This document shows positions 22,714 to 32,154 of a stretch of 64,000 nucleotides of DNA, piece after piece; position 1 is the first letter of the stretch, and each line of letters begins with the position of its first letter. The DNA is from Butyrivibrio sp. (GTDB lineage Bacteria > Bacillota > Clostridia > Lachnospirales > Lachnospiraceae). Location of the stretch: the NCBI GenBank assembly GCA_015056585.1, contig SVFZ01000022.1, positions 31,789-95,788 of the forward strand, read 5' to 3'. Both the position numbers and the translations under genes were made by a program. The notes under the pieces are model-generated. The model ran no database searches, was not told where the DNA came from, and saw nothing but the letters and a program-made list of their open reading frames with translations.

Positions 22714-23045
22714 AAAAAGAAAAAGTCCCTGACAGAGATAGTCTCTATCAAGGACGAATATACTTGTAATGTATGATCCGCGGTGCCACCTTGAATTCGT
22801 AGTGATAACTACGCGCTTTAACAGGATACAGGTTACTAAGAATAGTACTTCATCATATCCCTGACAACTAACGTGTGCCAAACGTTGCAGCATACTCAGC
22901 AAATGAAGGATTTTCCAACTCACTTTTGAACTGCACCCTCAGCGGTCCATTTGAATATGTGTTTCTTGCCTGCTCTCAGCTGGTCAGGCTCTCTGTGAAG
23001 GCATCATAGACGTTATCTCCGCTTCATCGGTTTAAACTATTAACT
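22714..23045 (-). ncRNA. Tryptophan T-box riboswitch leader
   Basis: The conserved T-box sequence AAGGTGGCACCGCGG lies at 22778-22792 (minus). Upstream, Stem I features include the AGAGAG distal-loop region (about 22990-22995) and, on the 3' side of the specifier loop, the codon UGG at 22947-22949, so the sensed tRNA is tRNA-Trp. The terminator is a 14-bp fully paired hairpin at 22725-22755 followed by a T-rich run. Uncharged tRNA-Trp would stabilise the antiterminator and switch on trpDCFBA. The operon content agrees with the specifier. Confidence 0.93.
22725..22755 (-). terminator. T-box regulatory terminator
   Basis: Fourteen consecutive pairs (including three G-U) around a three-base loop, then five Ts, C and five more Ts on the minus strand. 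The T-box motif at 22778-22792 lies just before it, as required for mutually exclusive antiterminator pairing. Confidence 0.88.
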
Positions 23046-23053
23046 TGTAGAAA

Positions 23054-23082
23054 ATAATACTACCGAAAAAAATGCATGTCAA
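23054..23082 (-). promoter_or_regulatory. trp operon promoter
   Basis: On the minus strand TTGACA (23077-23082), exactly 17 bp, TATTAT (23054-23059). The -35 lies in the loop and the -10 at the edge of the palindrome 23058-23099. Transcription would start near 23047, giving a leader of about 430 nt before trpD. Confidence 0.85.
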
Positions 23083-23099
23083 CAATTTTTTCGGTAGTA
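23058..23099. repeat. Palindrome with 14-bp perfect arms surrounding the trp promoter
   Basis: Arms TACTACCGAAAAAA (23058-23071) and TTTTTTCGGTAGTA (23086-23099) are perfectly complementary with a 14-bp centre that contains the trp -35 box. It begins 29 bp past the arabinofuranosidase stop on the same strand, so it may be that gene's terminator, an operator, or both. Confidence 0.8.
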
Positions 23100-23127
23100 A
23101 ATAGTCTTAAAACTTAATTAAACTTTA

Positions 23128-24666
<1,539 letters not shown>

Positions 24667-24803
24667 TTAACGCTACATAAATAATGATAAAACATCAAGT
24701 ACAAAAAGAAAATGTAAAAGTTGCTATTTTTTGCTCAAATAATGATATGATATAAATAGTTGAAGCAAGAATAAGAATTTTCAGAAAAGAATTGGAGTTA
24801 TAG

Positions 24804-25730
24804 ATGGCAAAAAAGAATACTTTATTTAAGCTTGGAGTTATTTCTGCATTATTTAGCGGAGCTTATGCATTCAGCGATTATCTTTACAAGATATCATCAG
24901 TACCTCGTCAGCATACTGATTCTGACAAGGATTTTGATCAGGAAATAACAGAAGGAAGGATGTTTGTCAGAAATCATCCTGACAGACAGGATATGTACAT
25001 TGATGCCATTGACCAGGCAAGGCTTCATGCTTCTTTTATTCCTGCCGGGGAAGAATCTCACAGATATGCAATTGTTATTCACGGTATTTCCGACAATCAC
25101 GAAGCAAACGGTGTTTATGCAAAACATTATCTTGAAAAGGGAATAAATTGCCTTCTTCCCGATCTGAGAGGCTTTGGGAAAAGTGAAGGTAAGTATGTAG
25201 GTTATGGATATGATGACAGATTAGATATCCTTGAATGGATTTACTGGATCATAAAAAGAGATCCTAAGGCTCATATTTTGCTTCATGGAATGAGCATGGG
25301 GGCAGCAACGACGCTTATGACCACAGGTGAAAATCTGCCTGAAAATGTTAAGGCAGCAATTGCAGACAGTGGATATTCCACATTAAGGGAGCAGTTTGCC
25401 TCTACATATAAGAGTTTTAAAGGCTCGTTTATACCGATACCTATAGCTCTTTTCCTGGCAAGGATAATTATTTATCTCAGGGCAGGATATGACATAAATG
25501 TTGTTAATCCTATTGAGGCTGTTACAAGATCCACTACGCCCACACTTTTTATACATGGGGATGATGATCAGTTTATTGATCCTCAGATGTGCTCAAGGCT
25601 CTATGAAGCTGCAAAGTGTCCTAAACAGTATTGTATGATTCTTGGCGCTGAACACATTGAAGGGGTTGTTAAAGATCCTGTAAACTATTGGGGCAAGATC
25701 AAAACATTTCTTGAAAAAACAGAATTTTAA
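24804..25730 (+). CDS. Alpha/beta hydrolase, membrane-anchored
   Basis: 308 residues. One hydrophobic N-terminal segment (about 10-28) could anchor or export it. The alpha/beta fold follows: oxyanion HGISDNH (93-99), nucleophile elbow GMSMG (Ser164), acid in FIHGDDDQF (about 250-258), and catalytic histidine in GAEHIEG (about 284). It resembles the YqkD/FrsA-like serine hydrolases of Firmicutes. The substrate is unknown. It is monocistronic and ends at a strong terminator. Confidence 0.85.
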   Translation: MAKKNTLFKLGVISALFSGAYAFSDYLYKISSVPRQHTDSDKDFDQEITEGRMFVRNHPDRQDMYIDAIDQARLHASFIPAGEESHRYAIVIHGISDNHEANGVYAKHYLEKGINCLLPDLRGFGKSEGKYVGYGYDDRLDILEWIYWIIKRDPKAHILLHGMSMGAATTLMTTGENLPENVKAAIADSGYSTLREQFASTYKSFKGSFIPIPIALFLARIIIYLRAGYDINVVNPIEAVTRSTTPTLFIHGDDDQFIDPQMCSRLYEAAKCPKQYCMILGAEHIEGVVKDPVNYWGKIKTFLEKTEF

Positions 25731-25751
25731 GAGTATTTAATAAAGAATATG

Positions 25752-25786
25752 GGGATGCCTTTATTGTGAATTAAGGCATCCCTTTT
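25752..25786 (+). terminator. Terminator of the alpha/beta hydrolase gene
   Basis: Perfect 11-bp arms GGGATGCCTTA (25752-25762) and TAAGGCATCCC (25772-25782), 9-nt loop, then TTTT. Confidence 0.85.
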
Positions 25787-25920
25787 GAATTTAAGCTAAT
25801 ATCGGATTCTCTGTCACGTATCGCTCTTGATCATTATATATTTACGATGGGATAATGACATTGCGCATTTTTTTTGATACAATGAGTTTCCTAAATTTTG
25901 AAATGAAAAAGAGGAACGTA

Positions 25921-26625
25921 ATGATACTTTTATTTGATTGTTTTGGAACTATACTGGATTATAAGGCTGTGGATTTTGAAAAAGGCCTGCGTTTTTTATA
26001 TGAAAAATTCTTTAAGGACAAGTGCACATATGAGGAATTACAGGCATATAATCTGGAACTGTTTCATGAGGTAGAGGAGCTTCACAAAAGTGAGATAGAG
26101 ACTGCTTTTGTGAAGGGCGAACTTCCGCTTTATGCTAAGAAGTTTGGAACAAAACCTCTTTATATGTCTCCTTCAGAAGAAGCTGATTTTATGCTGCTTA
26201 CAACCGAGCTCGACAACTTTGAAAGCCTTCCGGGGCAGCTTGAGGAGCTTTATAACCAGGGTGTGGCAATGTATGTTTTGTCAAACAGCATTTATTCTTC
26301 AGAGGGACTTAAGTCGCTTCTTGACAGATTTGAAATAGGAAAATATTTCAGGAATGTCTGGTCCAGTTCAGACTTTGGAAAAATAAAGCCAAACAAGGAA
26401 TTCTTTATGATGGGAATCCAAAATGCGTTAAGTGAAAATCCCGGAGAGTCGATGGACAGTATTGTTTATGTGGGCGATACCTATGAGGCGGATGTGGAAG
26501 GTGCAACCCGTGCAGGAGTCAGGTCTATATGGATCAACCACAAAGAAGAAGAGGATACAAAGGGTATTGCAACAAGGATAATCACGAAACATGACCAGTT
26601 TATGGAGGCTGTAAAGAGTCTTTAA
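25921..26625 (+). CDS. HAD-superfamily hydrolase (phosphatase)
   Basis: 234 residues from ATG 25921, preceded by AAGAGGA. Longer in-frame starts lack a ribosome-binding site and would displace motif I from the N-terminus. HAD motif I is LLFDCFGT (the second conserved Asp is replaced by Phe-Gly context DxFGT, common in this subfamily), motif II is VLSNS, the motif III lysine is in KIKPNKEFF, and motif IV is VGDTYEADVEGA. A helical cap lies between motifs I and II. It resembles YjjG/haloacid dehalogenase-like phosphatases. The exact substrate is unknown. Confidence 0.85.
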   Translation: MILLFDCFGTILDYKAVDFEKGLRFLYEKFFKDKCTYEELQAYNLELFHEVEELHKSEIETAFVKGELPLYAKKFGTKPLYMSPSEEADFMLLTTELDNFESLPGQLEELYNQGVAMYVLSNSIYSSEGLKSLLDRFEIGKYFRNVWSSSDFGKIKPNKEFFMMGIQNALSENPGESMDSIVYVGDTYEADVEGATRAGVRSIWINHKEEEDTKGIATRIITKHDQFMEAVKSL

Positions 26626-26771
26626 ATAATATTTCAAAACAAAGATTTTTAACGATTTATTGTTTCATATTATTCGCAAATTTATCACTATACATTCACA
26701 ATTTATTCACATATTTTATCCAAAATATCTTTTGCAAAAAGAGATGAGTGTTTTATGTGGAGAGGTGAATC

Positions 26772-27062
26772 GTGATAACAACAAAATTGTATAATTTACA
26801 AAAGAGAAATCCGAGGACATTCGCTGTTATGCTTACCAAGAGGCAGAGAAAAGCGGTCAGCGAATATTTAAAGGACATCAATGAGGATTTCCATCCAAGT
26901 AATGGGGAATTATATTACAATTTATCAAGGAAACTTGAGACTGGACATATGTCATACAATGACACAGAGCTTAGTATCATGAGAGCTGCAATACAGCTGA
27001 ACAGATTTATCCAGCCGATTTCTTTTATATGCAGGAAATATCTGCTGTATGCCACAAGATAA
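26772..27062 (+). CDS. Small basic hypothetical protein
   Basis: 96 residues starting at GTG 26772 behind GAGAGGTG. Basic N-terminus (KLYNLQKRNPRTFAVMLTKRQRK), predicted largely helical, no membrane segment, no family I recognise. It ends 25 bp before surE on the same strand, so the two are probably co-transcribed. The AT-rich 146 bp upstream would hold the promoter. Coding status rests on the good ribosome-binding site and the snug position, not on homology. Confidence 0.6.
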   Translation: MITTKLYNLQKRNPRTFAVMLTKRQRKAVSEYLKDINEDFHPSNGELYYNLSRKLETGHMSYNDTELSIMRAAIQLNRFIQPISFICRKYLLYATR

Positions 27063-27087
27063 AAATGATCAGGATAAGGGGGATGCA

Positions 27088-27807
27088 ATGGGGAAAATAT
27101 TTTTACTGACAAATGATGATGGAATTAAGTCGGACGGGCTGTTTCGTTTAGCCAAGACTGCCAGTGAATTTGGTGAAGTATGGGTTGTTGCGCCGGATGA
27201 TCAGAGAAGTGCAGCTTCTCATAGCATTACCCTTAGAAATTCAATAGAAGTTCATCCTTGTGATATCGGAATCGAGAATGTGCATGCATTTTCCTGTAGC
27301 GGAATGCCTGCAGACTGCATTAGAGTGGGACTTCTTAATGTGATGAACAAAAAGCCGGATGTAATAATGTCAGGAATAAATTTTGGCTACAATCTGGCTA
27401 CGGATATTCAGTATTCCGCCACTTTAGGAGCTGCTTTTGAAGGAGAATTCCAAGGATATTTGTCGATAGCATTTTCTGAGGGAATGAACGAATGTCATGA
27501 GGTGACTGATCACTATCTTAAAGACATTATGGCTGAGCTGATAGAGAAAGAATATGTGGAGGGACAGGTCTGGAATGTGAATTTCCCTCAGTGCAGACTA
27601 TCAGAGTGCAAGGGAGTGCTAAATGACAGACGGGTTTCCAGAAAGTCCTTTTACAACGACAGATATAAGGTTTTGGAAACCTTCCATGATGGGGGATTAA
27701 ACCTGATGGTTGACGGAATTTATACTCCTGAACATGAGGAGGGCACAGATTATGGTGCTATTTTAGATAATTATGTTTCTGTCGGTGTAGTGAAGAATAT
27801 AAGTTAA
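27088..27807 (+). CDS. surE: 5'/3'-nucleotidase SurE
   Basis: Metal-dependent nucleoside monophosphate phosphatase of stationary-phase survival. 239 residues from ATG 27088, chosen because AAGGGGG lies five bases upstream and the protein then starts with the family pattern MGKIFLLTNDDGI. Metal ligands: NDDG (Asp9 and Asp10 region), the serine in DDQRSAASHSIT, and the asparagine in SGINFGYNLATD. The GTVGAA-type loop reads SATLGAAFEG. It ends before a terminator. Confidence 0.93.
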   Translation: MGKIFLLTNDDGIKSDGLFRLAKTASEFGEVWVVAPDDQRSAASHSITLRNSIEVHPCDIGIENVHAFSCSGMPADCIRVGLLNVMNKKPDVIMSGINFGYNLATDIQYSATLGAAFEGEFQGYLSIAFSEGMNECHEVTDHYLKDIMAELIEKEYVEGQVWNVNFPQCRLSECKGVLNDRRVSRKSFYNDRYKVLETFHDGGLNLMVDGIYTPEHEEGTDYGAILDNYVSVGVVKNIS

Positions 27808-27838
27808 AAAAGATTGATCTGATGCGATAGGGGCTGTT

Positions 27839-27878
27839 GAGCCGGATGACTGATAATCCTGCTCAATGGCTCTTTTTT
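27839..27878 (+). terminator. surE terminator
   Basis: GAGCC (27839-27843) pairs with GGCTC (27868-27872), with an inner TTGAGC/GCTCAA alternative, followed by six Ts. It is 31 bp past the surE stop. Confidence 0.7.
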
Positions 27879-27922
27879 AGTTATATGATATACAAAATAC
27901 CTCAAATAGATTTCACACAATA

Positions 27923-27950
27923 AGGTTTTGCTATAACTTTGGCAAAATCT
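27923..27950. repeat. Inverted repeat in the xylanase upstream region
   Basis: AGGTTTTGC (27923-27931) and GCAAAATCT (27942-27950) are complementary at 8 of 9 positions (the ninth is G-T) with a 10-bp spacer. It lies 117 bp before the xylanase ATG. It could be an operator. No known regulator motif is recognised. The rest of 27879-28066 is AT-rich leader without a gene. Confidence 0.45.
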
Positions 27951-28066
27951 GACAACCAAATAGCATTTTGTGGTAAGCAGAATGTGCAAAAATACTTAAT
28001 AATCTATTTTAATAGGTGCATTGTGGGGATAATTGCACAAACGACAAATATTATAGGAGGAGAAGT

Positions 28067-31000
28067 ATGCACAAAAAGTCATTGGGGTTGTCTTCAGTTA
28101 TCATGGCTGGAATGCTGGCTGTTTCCAGTGTTAGTCCGGCAGCTGTAACAGCGTATGCTACTGAGACAGGTGATGCTACTGTCATTGCTGCACAGGAGGA
28201 TGTGGCGAAGGAGCAGAAGTCGGAAGAAACTTCTGAAAAAAAGGCTGAAGAAGTTGTTTCAGAAGAAAAGACCGAGGACGTAAAAACTGAAGCAGAGGCA
28301 GAGAAAGAAGAAACAGAGAAAAAAGAAACAACTGCCGAGGAAAAGAAGACAGAGGAAGCTACAGAAAAGGAAGAGCCCAAGGAAGAAACTGCTTCTGAGG
28401 AAGTAAAAGAGGAAGCAAAAGAAGAGGTTAAGGAAGAAGTTAAAGAAGCAGAAGAATCTGCTGAAGCAAAAGAAGAGGGACTTACATTCTTTAACAGATG
28501 GAATCAGAGCGAAACTGTAAAGGGCAAATTGGAGTTTTCAAGTCAGTATCAGGAATTCTGTTATGATCTTGGAGAGACAATTGATGCTGCAAACTGCAAG
28601 GGCGTTCATGTAAAGGTATCTGAGCAGGGTAACAATATCTGCATTAAACTCTATGATGCGGATATGAATGAGAAACTGGCAAGCTACAGTAACAGTGGCA
28701 AGGACGAGTATACTGTTGTTCCTAATTACGACGGGACAGTCAGATATATAGGTATTATGTCTATGCCATCAGAGACAGAAGCATATCCTTACAGCGTAAC
28801 AGTTGATGAAGTTAAGGCTGATGTTGAAGAGGCAGCACCGGTTCAGAACGAAGAGACATTAGTTTATAAGGCTGATGATATCAAGCTTTCACATCGTTGG
28901 TCAGGAGAAGAGACAACTCCTGAGATTAATTTCTCCGCAGAGTGGGAAGAGTATTGGTTTTCTCTTGGCAAGACAGTAAATGCTGAGGCAATTAAATCAG
29001 TAAAGGTTACATTTAAAGAGAATACTCCAAATCTGGCATTTAAGCTTTATGATGCAGAAGGCACTGAACTTCAGGCATTCTACGGACAGAGCGGAAAGAG
29101 CGAGTATGTTATTTTCCCTTCAACAACAGGAGATGTAACCAATTTTGCCATCATGGCAATGAATGAGCAGACATTCCCTGCAACAGCCACTCTTGAGAGC
29201 GTTGAAATAGTTGTTGATACAACACCACAGGAAGAGCAGGTTGAAAAGGGCGTCGAGAGAGACATTGTAGATCTTCGTGATCCTATGACAGCAATTCTTG
29301 GCGATGACTTCATTATTGGTACAGCTATCAGTTACATGGAATTTGCTGACGAGATGGAGATGGAGCTTGTAACAAAGCATTTCAACGGAGTTACACTTGG
29401 AAACGAGCTTAAGCCGGATTCCATGCTCAAGAAGAATGCTGAGATCATCAAATATAACTTAAATGGTGAAGAGATTGAGGTTCCTGAACTTAACTATGAT
29501 ACACCTGAGAGATACCTCGATTTCTTTGTAAACTGGAACAATGAGCATCCTGATAAGAAGATCAGAGTAAGAGGCCACGTACTTGTATGGCACTCACAGA
29601 CTCCTGAGTTCTTCTTCCATGAAGATTATGATACAAATAAGCCTTATGTAACACCTGAAGTAATGAACAAGCGTCTTGAGTACTATATCAAGAGCGTTGC
29701 AACACACTTCACAGCGGATGACAGCAAGTATAAAGATCTTTTCTATGGATGGGATGTTGTTAACGAGGCAGTAAGTGACGGAACAGGTACATACAGAAAT
29801 GCAAGCGAGAATTCAAGCTGGTGGGCAGTATACCAGTCACCTGAATTCATCCAGAATGCATTTGTTTATGCAAATAAGTATATGCCTGCGGACATTGCTC
29901 TTTTCTACAATGATTACAATGAGTATGTAACCAGCAAAGTTGGCGGTATCTGCGAGCTTTTGCGTACTGTAAAAGAAACACCCGGTGCCAGAATCGATGG
30001 TATGGGTATGCAGGCTCACTACCAGGTAGATGCTAACTCTCCTACTATGGAGCAGTTTAAATCAGCAGCTACTGCATACAGCAAGATTGTTGACCAGGTG
30101 CAGGTTACAGAGCTTGACTATAAGGGCAGCGCTAATTCAAAAGATGAAAGACTGGCAAACAGATATAAAGCACTTTACGATACAATCAGAAGACTTAAGA
30201 ATGATGGTGTAAATATCACCGGTATGACTATCTGGGGAGTTGTAGATAAACATTCATGGCTCCAGACTGCAAATAATAACGGTGGTGGATCAAACGGAAA
30301 CGCAAGACAGTATCCGCTTCTTTTTGATGATAACTACAAGGCAAAGAATGCTTTCTGGGCACTTGCAAACGCCGGAGATCTTGAGCCTGAGATAAAGAAT
30401 CTTATACTTGTTCAGAATATCAACGATGACTTCTCAGTTGGAAACAGCTATACATTCAAGGATGGCGATAAGAGCGCAAGCTTTGTTCCTCTTTGGGGAG
30501 AAGACGGAATTGCTGTAAAGGTTACCGTAGCTGACAGTGCTGTAGAGGATACAGACTGCTTCACAATCTATGCTGACGATACAAAGGGCATTAATTCCGT
30601 TACTGTTAAGAGATCAGAGGCAACAGAAGTTGAAGGTGGCTACGAAGCAGTTGTTAAGCTGGCTGTGGATTCAGACGCTCTTACAGCTAACACTGTAAAA
30701 ATGGATGTAACCGTTACTGACGGCGAAAAGACCTATGCTTTCGGCGATACAACTCTTAAGCAGTCAGAGAGCAGCAAGTATTTTGCTGAGACAGTAATTA
30801 AGCCTCTTCTTTCTGTAAAAAAGGGAACAATCGAAGTAGACGGCAAGACAACAGATGAAGCTTGGGCAAATGCAAAAGAAGTACCTCTTACAATCAACAT
30901 CGGATCAAGTGTAAGCGCTAATGCAAAGGTTCTTTGGGACGAGGAAAATCTCTATGTTGTTGCAGAGGTAAAAGACGCCGTTCTCAACAAGGATTCTTCA

Positions 31001-32047
31001 CAGGCACATGAGCAGGATTCACTGGAAGTATTCATAGATGAGAACAACAACAAGACAACTGCTTATGAAGAAGACGACAAGCAGTACAGAGTAAACTTTG
31101 ATAACGAGCAGAGCTTCAACGGTAAGAAGTGCACTGCTGAAAATGTAAAGTCAGCTACAAAGAAGACAGAAGACGGATATATCGTAGAAGCTGCCTTCAA
31201 GTGGACAGACATTACACCTGAAGCAGGTAAAAAGGTTGGCCTTGAGCTTCAGATCAATGATGCCGATGCATCAGGTAAGAGAGCAGGAACTCTTAGCTGG
31301 GCTGACAAGAGCGGAACAGGCTGGTCATCCACAGAAGTATTTGGAACCATATTGTTGGCTGATGGAGAAACTGCCCCAGTTGATCCTGAGAATCCAGAAG
31401 ATCCTGGAAATCCGGAGGATCCGGCACCTGTTGATCCAACTCCTGAGGAACCCACACCGGAAGATCCAACACCTACTGAGCCACAGGATCCTGTAACTCC
31501 TGAAGATCCAGAGAATCCGGAAGATCCAAGTAATCCTGAGCAGCCTGAAAATCCTGAACCAACCGATCCTGAACCTGTAGAGCCGGAGAAACCGGAAGAG
31601 GCTATTCCAAGAATTGTTTACAGAGGACTTACAGCTTACTGCTTAGATCAGCACGGTAATATACTTACAGGAATTCAGAAAATTAATGGTAAGGAATACT
31701 TCTTTAGCCCTGATGGCATTATGTACAGAGGAACATTTGCATATGAAGGCGGAAAGAAGTACTTTGTAAAGCTTGACGGAACTATTGCCAAAAATGAGCT
31801 GGCAATTACTCTTGGAAAAATAGTTATCCTGGATAAAAACGGACAGGAGAGAACAGGTTTCGTAGATTACAAAGGAAAGACTTATTATTGCAGACCTAAC
31901 GAAGGAGCTTACTGGTTAACATTCTTTAATGTCAAGGGAAAGACATATTTTGCTCACCTTGATGGAACTCTTGCCAAAAATGAGACATTTTGGATCCTTT
32001 GGCATAAGTTCACATTTGATAAAAATGGAGTATTGAAGAACAGATAA
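28067..32047 (+). CDS. Secreted modular endo-1,4-beta-xylanase, GH10, with CBM-like modules and C-terminal cell-wall-binding repeats
   Basis: Hydrolyses internal xylan bonds at the cell surface. 1326 residues from ATG 28067, which follows AGGAGGAGAAGT. Signal peptide 1-31 (cleavage after AYA). A Glu/Lys-rich stretch spans about 45-138. Two related beta-sandwich modules follow, about 140-255 and 268-385, sharing F-N/S-x-R-W and IKLYDAD/FKLYDAE blocks (CBM22-like is my guess). The GH10 barrel is about 395-780, with acid/base Glu567 in WDVVNEAV and nucleophile Glu682 in QVTELDY. A beta-rich region (790-900) is followed by a CBM9-like module (about 905-1100), a Pro/Glu/Asp linker (1104-1181), and wall-binding-type repeats (1185-1326: GKEYFFSPDG, GKTYFAHLDGT). 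It is monocistronic with its own terminator. Confidence 0.93.
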   Translation: MHKKSLGLSSVIMAGMLAVSSVSPAAVTAYATETGDATVIAAQEDVAKEQKSEETSEKKAEEVVSEEKTEDVKTEAEAEKEETEKKETTAEEKKTEEATEKEEPKEETASEEVKEEAKEEVKEEVKEAEESAEAKEEGLTFFNRWNQSETVKGKLEFSSQYQEFCYDLGETIDAANCKGVHVKVSEQGNNICIKLYDADMNEKLASYSNSGKDEYTVVPNYDGTVRYIGIMSMPSETEAYPYSVTVDEVKADVEEAAPVQNEETLVYKADDIKLSHRWSGEETTPEINFSAEWEEYWFSLGKTVNAEAIKSVKVTFKENTPNLAFKLYDAEGTELQAFYGQSGKSEYVIFPSTTGDVTNFAIMAMNEQTFPATATLESVEIVVDTTPQEEQVEKGVERDIVDLRDPMTAILGDDFIIGTAISYMEFADEMEMELVTKHFNGVTLGNELKPDSMLKKNAEIIKYNLNGEEIEVPELNYDTPERYLDFFVNWNNEHPDKKIRVRGHVLVWHSQTPEFFFHEDYDTNKPYVTPEVMNKRLEYYIKSVATHFTADDSKYKDLFYGWDVVNEAVSDGTGTYRNASENSSWWAVYQSPEFIQNAFVYANKYMPADIALFYNDYNEYVTSKVGGICELLRTVKETPGARIDGMGMQAHYQVDANSPTMEQFKSAATAYSKIVDQVQVTELDYKGSANSKDERLANRYKALYDTIRRLKNDGVNITGMTIWGVVDKHSWLQTANNNGGGSNGNARQYPLLFDDNYKAKNAFWALANAGDLEPEIKNLILVQNINDDFSVGNSYTFKDGDKSASFVPLWGEDGIAVKVTVADSAVEDTDCFTIYADDTKGINSVTVKRSEATEVEGGYEAVVKLAVDSDALTANTVKMDVTVTDGEKTYAFGDTTLKQSESSKYFAETVIKPLLSVKKGTIEVDGKTTDEAWANAKEVPLTINIGSSVSANAKVLWDEENLYVVAEVKDAVLNKDSSQAHEQDSLEVFIDENNNKTTAYEEDDKQYRVNFDNEQSFNGKKCTAENVKSATKKTEDGYIVEAAFKWTDITPEAGKKVGLELQINDADASGKRAGTLSWADKSGTGWSSTEVFGTILLADGETAPVDPENPEDPGNPEDPAPVDPTPEEPTPEDPTPTEPQDPVTPEDPENPEDPSNPEQPENPEPTDPEPVEPEKPEEAIPRIVYRGLTAYCLDQHGNILTGIQKINGKEYFFSPDGIMYRGTFAYEGGKKYFVKLDGTIAKNELAITLGKIVILDKNGQERTGFVDYKGKTYYCRPNEGAYWLTFFNVKGKTYFAHLDGTLAKNETFWILWHKFTFDKNGVLKNR

Positions 32048-32057
32048 AGATTTAATG

Positions 32058-32093
32058 CATCCGGAGAGAACGTCTCGTTCCTCCGGATGTTTT
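32058..32093 (+). terminator. Xylanase terminator
   Basis: Perfect 9-bp arms CATCCGGAG (32058-32066) and CTCCGGATG (32081-32089), 14-nt loop, TTTT. The MBOAT promoter overlaps its T-tract. Confidence 0.85.
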
Positions 32094-32119
32094 ACTTGTA
32101 CCCGCGAATTTGTTATACT
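32091..32119 (+). promoter_or_regulatory. Promoter of the MBOAT gene pair
   Basis: TTTACT (32091-32096), 17-bp spacer, TATACT (32114-32119), 36 bp before the MBOAT ATG. The -35 shares bases with the xylanase terminator. Confidence 0.5.
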
Positions 32120-32154
32120 CTTCGTGATGTTTTGATATTAATTGGAGAAAACAA

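Noticed and set aside
22651..22923. Minus-strand open frame of 90 codons before trpD, a possible leader peptide
   Set aside because: It lies across the T-box core and both terminators, and the RNA structure explains the conservation. No Trp-rich leader peptide with a ribosome-binding site was found.
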